Origin: Rhizobium sp. 18065
GTDB taxonomy: Bacteria > Pseudomonadota > Alphaproteobacteria > Rhizobiales > Rhizobiaceae
DNA length: 64,000 bases
Direction of reading: 5' to 3'
Assembly (NCBI RefSeq): GCF_902706095.1
Contig: NZ_CACSJP010000007.1
Coordinates: forward strand, 124,001 to 188,000
The position numbers were made by a program, and so were the translations under genes. Of this stretch, positions 45,492-55,300 are shown one piece after another (the stretch's first letter is position 1; each line of letters starts with the position of its first letter). Below the pieces are notes generated by a model. It was not told the origin of the DNA. It did not search any database and worked only from the letters and a program-made list of their open reading frames with translations.

Positions 45492-47768
45492 ATGTCGACC
45501 CTCGGAACCGTCACACGACGCTCATTCCTCGTCAGTGCCGTCGCGCTCGCCGGCGGCGTCGCCTTCGGCTACTATCGCTATGCGACACCAGCAGAAAATC
45601 CGCTGGAAAACGACCTCAGTCCGGGCGAGGCAACCTTCAATCCCTTTCTCAAGATCGCAACCGACAACCACATCACGATCATCGCGCCGCGCGCCGAAAT
45701 GGGCCAGGGCAGCTACACGACATTGGCCGCCCTGCTGGCCGAGGAACTGGACGTCACGCTGGATCAGGTCACTATCGAGCATGGCCAGGCTTCGGCTGCA
45801 TACTACAACGCCGCAGCGATGCGGGAAGGCGCGCCGCTGCCGCAGTTTGACGACGGGATCGTTGCAGAAAGCCTGCGCGGCGCACTCGGCGTCGTGGCAA
45901 AACTGGTCTCCATCCAGTTTACCGGCGGATCGAGTTCGATGATCGACCACTTCGACAAGCTGCGCCACGCTGGCGCAACCGCGCGCGAAGCCTTGAAGGC
46001 CGCAGCAGCGGCACGCTGGAATGTCGCCGCCGATAGCCTGGAAACAAACGCAGGTGCGGTCACCGATCCTGCCAGCGGCCGTAGCGCCACCTATGGCGAA
46101 CTCGCGCTCGAGGCAGCCCCTCTCTCTGCCAAAGTCGAAGCCCGGCTCAAGCCGCGCAGCGACTGGACCATCCTCGGCAGGCCGCAGCCGCGCAAGGACA
46201 TGCTCGCCAAGGTTACCGGCGCCCCGATCTTCGGCGTCGATGTCGATTTGCCGGACATGCTCTATGCGACAGTGCGCATGAACCCGAGCCCCGGCGGCCG
46301 GGTCAGGAGCTTTGACGGCAAAGCGGCCCGCGCCATGCCGGGCGTCAAGCAGGTGATCGCCATCGACAGCCCATATGGTCAGGGCATCGCCGTGGTCGCC
46401 GACAACACCTGGCGCGCCTTCAAGGCCTCCGAGGCGACCACAGTCGAATGGGAGAAAGGTCCGATACCGGCCTCCACCGCCGAGATGGAAGCCCTTCACA
46501 CGGCGGCCCTCGACGGCACGGAAAGCTTCTCGCTTCGCACCCTGGGCGACCCGGACCTGATATTCGCTGACGCAGCACGCGAGAACCTCGTCGAAGCCGA
46601 ATATGAGGTGCCTTTTCTCTCGCATGCGACCATGGAGCCGATGAACGCGACGGCACTCGTCAAGGACACTGGCGTCGAAGTCTGGGCTCCCAATCAGGGG
46701 CCGACAATCATTCAATATGCCGCCGCCCGTATTACCGGCTTTGCGCATGACAAGATCAAGGTGCACACGACCTTTCTCGGAGGCGGTTTCGGCCGTCGCA
46801 TAGAACCCGACTATGCCGACTACGCCATCCGCATCGCCCAGCGCATGAAGGGTCGCCCGGTCAAGATCACCTGGACCCGGGAGGAAGACATGACCCATGG
46901 TCCGTACCGGCCGATGGCGAAGTCACGGTACAAGGCAGCGCTCGACCAGACCGGCAAGCCGAAGGCGGTCACCGGATCCGTCGCCTCGCCGTCCGTCATC
47001 GCCAGCGCGCTCGGCCGCTATTTTCCGGGCCTTCCCGTCGGCGGGCCGGACAATTCCGTGCTCGACGGCGCCTATAACCAGCCCTACGCCATCGAAAACT
47101 ACCGCATCGATGGCCGCAAGGTCGATCTCGCCGTCCCGGTCGGCTTCTGGCGATCGGTCGGCTACTCCTTCAACACCTTCATGCATGAAAGCTTCATCGA
47201 CGAGATCGCCCATGCCGGTGGCCACGATCCGCTCGCCCTGCGCCGGGAATTGCTGGCCGCCCATCCGGCGGCACTCGGCGTGATCGACAAGGTTGCGGAC
47301 ATGTCGAAATGGTCATCGCCGCTCCCGACAGGTCGGGCACGCGGCCTCGCGTTTGCGCTGTCCTTCGGCACATGGGTCGCGGAGGTCGTGGAAGTCGCAG
47401 ACCGGAATGGTTCGATAGAGGTGACGAAAGTCTTCTGCGCCGCAGATCCCGGCATCGTGCTCGACCCGCTGAACTTCAAGGCACAGATGATGTCAGGTAT
47501 TGTCTACGGCCTTTCTGCCGCCATCAGCCAGGAAATCACCTTTGCTGACGGCATGGTGCAGCAATCGAATTTCCACGACTATGATGCCCTGCGGATCAGC
47601 CAGTGTCCGGCTATCTCCGTCGAATTGCTGGAAAATTCAGAGCGCATGGGCGGCGGCGGCGAACCGGGAACACCACCGGTCATGCCCGCACTGGCCAACG
47701 CGATCTTCGCGCTCACCGGCAAGCGCCATCGGCGCCTGCCCTTGTCGCATGAGGTGCGCTTCGTTTAG
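45492..47768 (+). CDS. Molybdopterin-binding large subunit (IorB-like aldehyde/xanthine dehydrogenase family)
   Basis: 758 residues with a twin-arginine leader (TRRSFLVSAVALAGG), so it is exported folded with its cofactor. The aldehyde oxidase/xanthine dehydrogenase molybdopterin domain has motifs MGQGSYTTL, FLGGGFGRRIEPD and the C-terminal GGGGEPGTPP, where the terminal Glu region corresponds to the catalytic Glu. It lies 2 bp after the small subunit gene. Substrate (isoquinoline, aldehyde or other N-heterocycle) is not determined by sequence. Its stop overlaps that of the convergent MFS gene by 3 bp. Confidence 0.9.
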   Translation: MSTLGTVTRRSFLVSAVALAGGVAFGYYRYATPAENPLENDLSPGEATFNPFLKIATDNHITIIAPRAEMGQGSYTTLAALLAEELDVTLDQVTIEHGQASAAYYNAAAMREGAPLPQFDDGIVAESLRGALGVVAKLVSIQFTGGSSSMIDHFDKLRHAGATAREALKAAAAARWNVAADSLETNAGAVTDPASGRSATYGELALEAAPLSAKVEARLKPRSDWTILGRPQPRKDMLAKVTGAPIFGVDVDLPDMLYATVRMNPSPGGRVRSFDGKAARAMPGVKQVIAIDSPYGQGIAVVADNTWRAFKASEATTVEWEKGPIPASTAEMEALHTAALDGTESFSLRTLGDPDLIFADAARENLVEAEYEVPFLSHATMEPMNATALVKDTGVEVWAPNQGPTIIQYAAARITGFAHDKIKVHTTFLGGGFGRRIEPDYADYAIRIAQRMKGRPVKITWTREEDMTHGPYRPMAKSRYKAALDQTGKPKAVTGSVASPSVIASALGRYFPGLPVGGPDNSVLDGAYNQPYAIENYRIDGRKVDLAVPVGFWRSVGYSFNTFMHESFIDEIAHAGGHDPLALRRELLAAHPAALGVIDKVADMSKWSSPLPTGRARGLAFALSFGTWVAEVVEVADRNGSIEVTKVFCAADPGIVLDPLNFKAQMMSGIVYGLSAAISQEITFADGMVQQSNFHDYDALRISQCPAISVELLENSERMGGGGEPGTPPVMPALANAIFALTGKRHRRLPLSHEVRFV

Positions 47769-48958
47769 TCGCCCTGGACACGATCCGCATGCCTGGCAAG
47801 CCCGGACAGCGCGAGGACCACCAGCAACAGCGCGGAGATTGCCGTGTAGACGTTAGACAGCGACGTATGCTCGGCAATGAAACCGATCAGCGATGGGGCG
47901 AACAGGATGCCTGAATAACCCATCGTCGTGACCACGGACAGACCGATGCCCGGCGCAAGGCCAGGCACATTGCCGCCGGCGGAAAATGCGATCGGCACCA
48001 GGTTGGAAATACCGATCCCGGCGATCGCAAATCCGATCAGCGCCACGGTGACATTGGGCGCCTGCCCGGCAAGGATCAGGCCGACAAAGGCCGCGACCGC
48101 ACAAAACCGCATGGTCTTGACCGCTCCGAAGCGGTCTCGAACGAAATCGCCGGCAAAACGCAGGATCGCCATGGTCAACGAGAAGGCAGCGAAGGCGAAG
48201 CCGGAAAAGGCCGTGGATGCGCCAAGTTCGTTACGCAGATAAAGCGCGCTCCAGTCCAGTACGGTTCCTTCCGGCACCATCGAGAACAGTGCCATCAGGC
48301 CGATCAGCCACGGCAAAGGTGTCAGCGGCAGCTTTCCGCCCGTCACCTTTTCGCTCGGATGCGGCGCATCCGGCAGGATCATCGGCCAAGCCACCAGGAA
48401 AAGCGCCAGACAGACGGCTGCCAGCAACAAGACATGGCCCGTCGCGCCGATGGCGGCAATCAGGATGCCGCCGGTCGCCGAGCCGACGAGACCGCCAAGA
48501 CTCCAGAAGGCATGGCAGGACGACATGATCGAACGACGCATCTTGCGCTCGACCTCGACCGCATTGGCATTCATCGCCACGTCCATCGCCCCTGTCAGCC
48601 CGCCGAACAGGAAAATCGCAATGGCGCCCGCCCAGATGCTGCCGGCCAGCGTGACCAGCACGATGGTCGGAATGAACAACAACGTCGTCACCTTGACCAC
48701 GGCGCTCGACCCGAAACGCGCGATCTGCATGCCGGCGATCGGCATGAGCACCAGCGAACCGACGCCGAAGGCGAAAATCATCATGCCAAGAGCAGACTCG
48801 GAGAGTGACAACGCGCTGGCAAACAGCGGAATTTTCGGAACCCAGGCACCGATCACCATGCCGTTGAGGAAAAACAGCAGCGACACCGCCGCTCTTTCGC
48901 GCGTCACCAGCGGCGCTGGTGCCTGGGCAGCGATATTGCCAACACTCCCAATATTCAT
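47765..48958 (-). CDS. MFS transporter
   Basis: 397 residues with twelve hydrophobic segments. N-terminal RAAVSLLFFLNGMVIGAWVPKIP and a loop with PIAGMQIARFGSSAVV resemble the bicyclomycin/YbjJ-like MFS group often tied to sugar or glycoside export. Start at MNIGSVGN, with GAGGAG upstream; the frame to 49015 adds an implausible Cys-containing leader. A 14-bp imperfect palindrome (TTCAATCGATTTAA, 48995-49008) sits in its promoter region. Confidence 0.85.
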   Translation of the reverse strand: MNIGSVGNIAAQAPAPLVTRERAAVSLLFFLNGMVIGAWVPKIPLFASALSLSESALGMMIFAFGVGSLVLMPIAGMQIARFGSSAVVKVTTLLFIPTIVLVTLAGSIWAGAIAIFLFGGLTGAMDVAMNANAVEVERKMRRSIMSSCHAFWSLGGLVGSATGGILIAAIGATGHVLLLAAVCLALFLVAWPMILPDAPHPSEKVTGGKLPLTPLPWLIGLMALFSMVPEGTVLDWSALYLRNELGASTAFSGFAFAAFSLTMAILRFAGDFVRDRFGAVKTMRFCAVAAFVGLILAGQAPNVTVALIGFAIAGIGISNLVPIAFSAGGNVPGLAPGIGLSVVTTMGYSGILFAPSLIGFIAEHTSLSNVYTAISALLLVVLALSGLARHADRVQGD

Positions 48959-49172
48959 TGCAATGCACTCCTCTGCAGTCAGCCGGCAATTTAATTCAAT
49001 CGATTTAAACGGCAATCTCCAAAGCGGTTTAAAATCTCACATTTTGTTTCCACCGAACATGATTGCACCGATCATCCGATTTCGCGATTGACACCCGCGT
49101 GGCAACCCTTGAGATGGCATCCGCGTCATGCTGTTCCCGCGTGCCGACGTCCATCCCTGAAAGGCCACCATT

Positions 49173-50036
49173 GTGAAGACCGCCATCGGTGCCGGCATCT
49201 TGCTGACCAGCTTTGCCTATTTCCTGTTTTCCGTGCATGACGGCATGATCAAGCTGCTGGTCGAAACGACGACGGTCTGGCAGATCCTGTTCTGCCGAAG
49301 CCTGACCATCCTGGTCGGGTGTTTCGCCATGGGCGGCAAAGGCCATTTGCGCGAAACGGTAGCATCGCCGGTGATCAAGCCGCTGCTGATCCGCAGCTTC
49401 ATCCTTCTGGCCGCCTGGCTGTGCTATTTCAATGCCGCCAAGTTCCTGCCGCTTGCCGATATCACTACGCTTTATTTCGCCGCCCCCGTTGTCGCGATCC
49501 TGCTGTCGATCCCGATGTTGGGCGAACATGTTACTCTGCCGCGCTGGCTGGCTGTCGGCATCGGCTTTGTCGGCGTGGTCATCGCAACCGACCCCACGGG
49601 CATGACGATAGAGTGGCCGGTCTATCTGGCGCTGCTCGCAGCTTGCCTCTGGGCCTTCGCCACAGTACTCCTGCGCCGCACGGCGATGGGCGCCCGAACC
49701 ATCGTCCAGATGACCGTCACCAACTTCTTCTTCCTGGTCCTGACTGCGCCCATGGCCCTCAGCGCATGGGTATCGCCCGACAATGCTGCACTGCTGCTGC
49801 TGCTCGCGGTTGGCGTGATGGGCGGAATCGGCCAGCTCGCGTTCTTCGAAGGCATGCGGCGCGCGCCGATCTCGGTCATCGCGCCGTTCGAATATACCGC
49901 GCTGATCTGGGCGTTCGTTCTCGGCTACGCCATCTGGGGCGACATTCCGGGCAACAACGTGATTGTCGGTGCTTTGCTGATTGCCAGCGCCGGCATCATC
50001 ATCATTCTTGGCGAGCGGCGATTGATGCGCGCCTGA
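49173..50036 (+). CDS. EamA/DMT family permease
   Basis: 287 residues, about ten helices with the tandem EamA repeats: LTSFAYFLFSVHDGMIKLL and EYTALIWAFVLGYAIWGDIPG are characteristic. Exporters of amino acids, purines or small metabolites belong here; no substrate can be named. GTG start. It is followed by a TetR regulator and an aminotransferase in the same direction, the three possibly forming a unit for an amino compound. Confidence 0.88.
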   Translation: MKTAIGAGILLTSFAYFLFSVHDGMIKLLVETTTVWQILFCRSLTILVGCFAMGGKGHLRETVASPVIKPLLIRSFILLAAWLCYFNAAKFLPLADITTLYFAAPVVAILLSIPMLGEHVTLPRWLAVGIGFVGVVIATDPTGMTIEWPVYLALLAACLWAFATVLLRRTAMGARTIVQMTVTNFFFLVLTAPMALSAWVSPDNAALLLLLAVGVMGGIGQLAFFEGMRRAPISVIAPFEYTALIWAFVLGYAIWGDIPGNNVIVGALLIASAGIIIILGERRLMRA

Positions 50037-50073
50037 TGGGCCGATCAGCCCGCAGCAAGACTGCGTTTCGTAC

Positions 50074-50101
50074 TTGCCGGCTTGTTATTCAGCTGTATAA
50101 T
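50074..50101 (+). promoter_or_regulatory. Putative promoter of the second TetR gene
   Basis: TTGCCG (50074-50079), 16-bp spacer and a perfect TATAAT (50096-50101), 79 bp before the ATG. If used, the EamA gene upstream is a separate unit. Confidence 0.5.
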
Positions 50102-50179
50102 TAGCGTTTGTGCGAAAACCGTTCGCGCTTCATAGCCAACCGCGCGCTGCATGCGCGGCCAGACGTCCGGGAGGGCCGC

Positions 50180-50824
50180 ATGACGAGACGCAGCTTTCAT
50201 CGGGCCGGTGAAGCCGAGCGCCGCAACGATCTGATCGCGGCCACCCTGGACAGCATTTCCGAACATGGGCTCGAGGGGGCAACGGTACGCGACATCGCCG
50301 CCCGCGCCGGGGTCACCGGCGGCCTGATCCGTCACTATTTTGCCGGCAAGGACCAGATGCTGCAGGCTGCCTATCGCGAAGTGCTCGCGAGCATGACGGA
50401 GACCGCCGTGGCAGCACTCGACGAGGTCGGCACCGATCCGCACAACCGTTTGCGACGTTTCATCATTGCCAATGTCAGCCCGCCGATCGCCGACCCCAAG
50501 GCCCTGTCGCTCTGGGCGGCCTTCATCAGCCGGGTTCGTTCCGACGACGAATTCGCCCGTATCCACCGGGAAAACTACCTGACCTTCCTCGGCATCCTGG
50601 AAACCCTGATCTACGCCCTTCTGGACGCCCAGGGCCGCCGCCCGGAACCGGATGAATGCCGCAAGCTCGCCATCGCAATCAATGGATTGATCGATGGCCT
50701 GTGGCTGGAATCCTCTCTGGCCAGCGATCTGTTTGTTGACCAAAGCCTTCAGCAGATTGCAATCGACGCTGTCGAAGCCCTGCTCGGTGGCCAATTCTTG
50801 AAAAACACGCCTGCATCGGCCTGA
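50180..50824 (+). CDS. TetR/AcrR regulator (BetI-like)
   Basis: 214 residues with helix-turn-helix ATVRDIAARAGVTGGLIRHY and a C-terminal domain containing LWAAFISRVRSDDEFARIHR and LIDGLWLES, the pattern of BetI-like TetR proteins. Start at MTRRSFHRAG with GGGAGGGC upstream, rejecting the frame from 50108. The aminotransferase gene begins 17 bp after its stop, so they are probably co-transcribed and the effector may be the amino compound. Confidence 0.9.
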   Translation: MTRRSFHRAGEAERRNDLIAATLDSISEHGLEGATVRDIAARAGVTGGLIRHYFAGKDQMLQAAYREVLASMTETAVAALDEVGTDPHNRLRRFIIANVSPPIADPKALSLWAAFISRVRSDDEFARIHRENYLTFLGILETLIYALLDAQGRRPEPDECRKLAIAINGLIDGLWLESSLASDLFVDQSLQQIAIDAVEALLGGQFLKNTPASA

Positions 50825-50841
50825 CAGCGGAAAATTACCCA

Positions 50842-52035
50842 ATGCGCTATGCCTCTATCACCGAACGACTGGCCGGCCTCGGCTCCGGCAAATGGGCCAT
50901 TCACATCGAAGCCCGCAGGAAGGAAGCGGAAGGCATCCCGGTGATCCAGCTGACCATCGGCGAACCGGACCTGCCGCCCGATCAGGCCCTGTTGGCCGAA
51001 TGCACGCGCGCCCTCTATGCCGGTCGAACCCGCTATTCCAATGGACGTGGCGAAGCCTCGGTGGTCACCGCACTGGTGGAGAAATATCGCAAGCGCCGGG
51101 ACGGAGTGACCGAACGGAATGTCCTGTGCTTCCCCGGCACGCAATCCGCCTTGTTCGTCGTCCTCATGGGCCTGCTTGATGCAGGAGATGAAGTTCTGGT
51201 CGGCGATCCCTACTATGCAACCTACGAGGGCCTGATCGCATCGAGTGGGGCCAGGCTTTCCCCGGTGGAACTCAAGGTGGAGAACGGCTTTCATCTGAAT
51301 GCCAGGGATCTTGAAGCGGCGATCACGCCGCGTAGCCGCGTTTTGCTCCTCAACACGCCGCACAATCCAACCGGGGCCGTCCTGACGTCTGAGGAAATCG
51401 CCGCCATCGGCGAGGTCTGCTGCCGCCACGATCTGTGGATCGTCTGCGACGAGGTCTACGAAGAGCTGACCTTTTGCCAGGCCTTTGGCAAGACCTTCGC
51501 TTCACCCTTTGACAATCCGGATCTTGCCGAACGCACCATCGTGGTGTCCTCGATCTCGAAGTCCCATGCCGCACCTGGCTTTCGCAGCGGCTGGGCCGTT
51601 GGACCGAGCGAATTTTTCGATCGCCTGCTGCCGGTCTCCGAAACCATGTTTTTCGGCGTCCAGCCATTCATTGCCGACATGACCGCCATGGCGCTGACAC
51701 AGCCGATCGAAACCTCCTCCATCATGCGGACAAACTACGAGCGCCGCGCCCGACTGATGGCGAACCGCCTGAAGACGATCAACAGCCTGAGGCCGGTCAT
51801 GCCGGAAGGCGGGATGTTCATTGTCGTCGATGTTGGCGCGACCGGGCTGACAGGCTATGAATTTGCCGCGCGTTTGCTGGAAGAACAGCATGTCGCTGTC
51901 ATGCCCGGCTCCTCTTTTGGCGAGGCAGCGCGCCACCTGATCCGTGTATCCCTGACGGTATCCGACGATAGGCTGGCGGAAGCGGCTGACCGCATGGTCC
52001 AGCTCGCGCGCACGCTGGCTGCCGACGCGGCCTGA
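50842..52035 (+). CDS. Class I/II PLP-dependent aminotransferase
   Basis: 397 residues. PLP Lys K240 lies in SSISKSHAAPGFRSGW, with NTPHNPTGAVLTSEE and DEVYEELTF upstream, typical of aspartate/arginine:pyruvate-type enzymes. The N-terminal IQLTIGEPDLPPDQ places it near AspC/aromatic or arginine aminotransferases. It deaminates an amino compound, perhaps the ligand of the preceding regulator. Its specificity is not resolved. Confidence 0.9.
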   Translation: MRYASITERLAGLGSGKWAIHIEARRKEAEGIPVIQLTIGEPDLPPDQALLAECTRALYAGRTRYSNGRGEASVVTALVEKYRKRRDGVTERNVLCFPGTQSALFVVLMGLLDAGDEVLVGDPYYATYEGLIASSGARLSPVELKVENGFHLNARDLEAAITPRSRVLLLNTPHNPTGAVLTSEEIAAIGEVCCRHDLWIVCDEVYEELTFCQAFGKTFASPFDNPDLAERTIVVSSISKSHAAPGFRSGWAVGPSEFFDRLLPVSETMFFGVQPFIADMTAMALTQPIETSSIMRTNYERRARLMANRLKTINSLRPVMPEGGMFIVVDVGATGLTGYEFAARLLEEQHVAVMPGSSFGEAARHLIRVSLTVSDDRLAEAADRMVQLARTLAADAA

Positions 52036-52350
52036 ACCATCGGATCGGACGGTTTTCGCGACGTGATGCACAAAAATGCCGGCTCCCGCACAGATCAGCG
52101 TCTGTGACCACACCCCTTGGCTACTGCCTTGAAATAAGGCATAAAAAGCCAACTCTCCCAGCCAAGGCTCGAAAGCATATCCGCCCAGACCAGTTTACTT
52201 GCCGGCACCACGTCGCATTGCAGCCTTTTTCTGCTTCAATTGTTGAATAGACGCCAGAAATTGTGCAAAGCCAACGCCCCAGGAAGACCAGCGGTTAAGG
52301 CACGCCCTGACAGCATCCTTTAACCGACAACCCGAGATCCAATTCATCCC
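52036..52350. other. 315-bp spacer upstream of ndvB
   Basis: No gene seen. A small hairpin (GCCTT GAAAT AAGGC, 52126-52140), and a perfect 7-bp inverted repeat CGGTTAA (52292-52298) / TTAACCG (52320-52326) placed 24 bp before the ndvB start. It should hold the ndvB promoter; no convincing -35/-10 pair. Confidence 0.6.
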
Positions 52351-55300
52351 ATGACGCTGCATGTCCCGTCGCGCGACCTCGAAACCAAACAGATCGATCA
52401 CAACGACTCGATCCGAGCTGCCTATTTCACGATCGAGGAGTTGCACGAAAGTGCCGCAGCCCTCGCTCGCGACGGCGCCAACGAGTTGCCCAGTCTGACT
52501 GATTTCGACTTTTTTGCCCGCCACAAGGAAAACGAGCGGGAAATCCTGCGCGTCTATCGGGCGACGGCTGCCGACGTCGAGGCCGGCGCCACGATCACGC
52601 CGGCGGCGGAATGGCTGCTCGACAACCACTACGTCATCGAAGAAGCGATCCAGGAAGTCCGCCGCGATTTCCCGAAGAAATTCTATCGGCAACTGCCGAC
52701 GATGAAGATCGGCAACCGCGAAATCCCGCGGACCATGGCGATGGCCTGGCTCTATGTCGCCCATACCCACTCGACCGTCTCGCAGGAAAGCATGACCGCA
52801 CTGGTCGAAGGTTTCCAGCTGCACCAGACGCTCGAGATCGGTGAACTCTGGGCGCTGCCGTCGATCGTCCGCTTCGTTCTCGTCGAGAACCTGCGCCGCA
52901 TTGCCACCCGCGTCGATCGCTCGCGCCGGATGCGCCGCAAGGCTAACGAAGTCGCCGACGAGATCGTTCGCCTGAACGATCCGGTCACGGCTGCGGAATA
53001 TCTGCGCCAGATCGAACCGCTGGCCGACGACAACACCTTTGCCACCCAGTTCCTCTACCGCCTGCGCAACGGCTCGCAGAATACCAGCTTTGCCGTGACC
53101 TGGCTTGAAGACCGCCTGGAAGCGGCCGGCCGCACCGCCCAGGAGGCGATGGACGCCGAGCACAATCGCCTGTCCTCCGGCAATGTCACGATGGGTAACA
53201 TCGTCCGCGGCCTGCGCGAGATCGACGACAAGGAATGGTCGGTCTGGGTCGAGGAAGTCTGCCATGTCGACAAGATTCTCGGCCAGCATACCGACTACCG
53301 TGAGCTCGATTTCGGCTCGCGCAACGCCTACCGCAACACCATTGAAAAGCTGGCGCGCCGTTCCGACCGCTCCGAGATCGAGATCGCCCAGACCGCGATC
53401 GATCTGGCGACGGAAAATGCGCGAGCGACGGGTGACGTCCTGGATGTCGGAAGTTATTTCGTCGGCGCGCGTCGGCTGGAACTCGAAGAGACGATCGGCT
53501 ACAGCCGTCCGCTGTCGCGCATCATCGCCGATGGCATCAAGCAACTGAACTGGCTGTCGATCACCATTCCGGTCATCGGCCTGACGATCGCCGCACTTTG
53601 GGTCATCGGCCACTTCCTCGTGCTCGCCGGCCTTTCGACGCCGCTCATCCTGCTGCTACTTGCCATGGTCTCGCTGCCTGTCTCCGAAGGCGCAACGGGC
53701 CTGTTCAACACGCTGGTCACTTTCTTCGTAAAGCCGACCCGCCTGACCGGCTACGAGTTCAAGGACGGAATTCCGACAGAGGCACGCACGCTTGTGGTCG
53801 TGCCCTGCCTGATCTCCAAGCGCGACGATGTCGATGAACTGATCCGCAATCTGGAAGTCCACTATCTGACCAATCCGCATGGCGAGATCTATTTTTCGCT
53901 GCTCAGCGACTGGAAGGACAGCCAGGTCGAAGAAACGATCGCCGATCTTGAGGTGCTGGACTACGCCAAGCGCGAAGTGGCGCAGCTTAGCGCCCGCTAC
54001 GCTACCGACGGCAAGACCCGATTTTATCTGCTGCATCGCCGCCGACTCTACAATCCGGCCGAAGGCGCCTGGATGGGCTGGGAGCGCAAGCGCGGCAAAC
54101 TGCACGAACTGAACCTGCTGCTGCGCGGCGACCGCGATACATCCTATCTGCCAGGCGCCAACATGGTGCCCGATAACGTCCAGTATGTGATGACCCTCGA
54201 TGCCGACACGCGCCTGATGCGTGACGCCGTCACCAAGCTCGTCGGCAAGATGCACCACCCGATCAACCGTCCGGTGCACGACGAAAAGTCGGGCCGCGTC
54301 ATCAGCGGCTATGGCGTGCTGCAGCCGCGTGTCACGCCGTCGCTGACCACCGGCAAGGATGCCTCGGTCTTCCAGCGCATCTTCTCGATGAACCGCGGCG
54401 TGGACCCTTATGTCTTCACCGTTTCCGACGTCTACCAGGATATCACCGGCGAAGGCTCGTTCACCGGCAAGGGCCTCTATCATGTCGACGCCTTCGAGCG
54501 CGCATTGAAGGGCCGCATCGATGAAAACACTGTTCTCAGCCACGACCTGCTCGAAGGCTCGATGGCACGGTGTGCCCTTGTCACCGACGTCGAACTGGTC
54601 GAGGACTTCCCGACACGCTACGAAGTCGAAATCTCCCGCCAGCATCGCTGGGCCCGCGGCGACTGGCAGCTCCTCTCCTATATCGGCGATCCTGCCCGCG
54701 GCATCACCGCACTGGCCCGCTGGAAGATGATCGACAATCTGCGTCGTTCATTGACCCCGATCGCCTGGTTCATGGCCTCGGTGCTTGGCTGGGCGACGAT
54801 GGATCCGGTCGGCGCCACCATTTGGCAGCTGGTTCTGATCTTCAGCCTGTTCGTCGCTCCGACCCTCTCGCTTCTCTCCGGCATCGTGCCGCGCCAGACC
54901 GACATCGTTCCGGCCGCCCACTTCCAGACACTCTGGTCGGAAATCCGCTCGATCAATGCCCAGGTCGCACTACGCATCGTCTTCATCGCCGATCAGGCCT
55001 GCATGATGGCCGATGCCATCGCCCGCTCGCTCTATCGCCTGACGGTCAGCCGCAAGCTGCTTCTGGAATGGCGCACCGCCTCGAGCGTGCAGTCGGCCGC
55101 CCAGGGCTCCATCGGCTCCTACTACGGCTCGATGCGCCATGCGCCGATCCTTGCCGTCCTGTCGGTCGGCGTCGCGGCGCTGCCCGGCGGCTATGGCTAT
55201 CTGATCGGCCTGCCCTTCGCATTTCTCTGGGTGCTGTCGCCGCTGCTTGCCTGGTATGTCAGCCAGTCAGCCGAGACCGAAGACAGCCTGGAAGTTCCCG

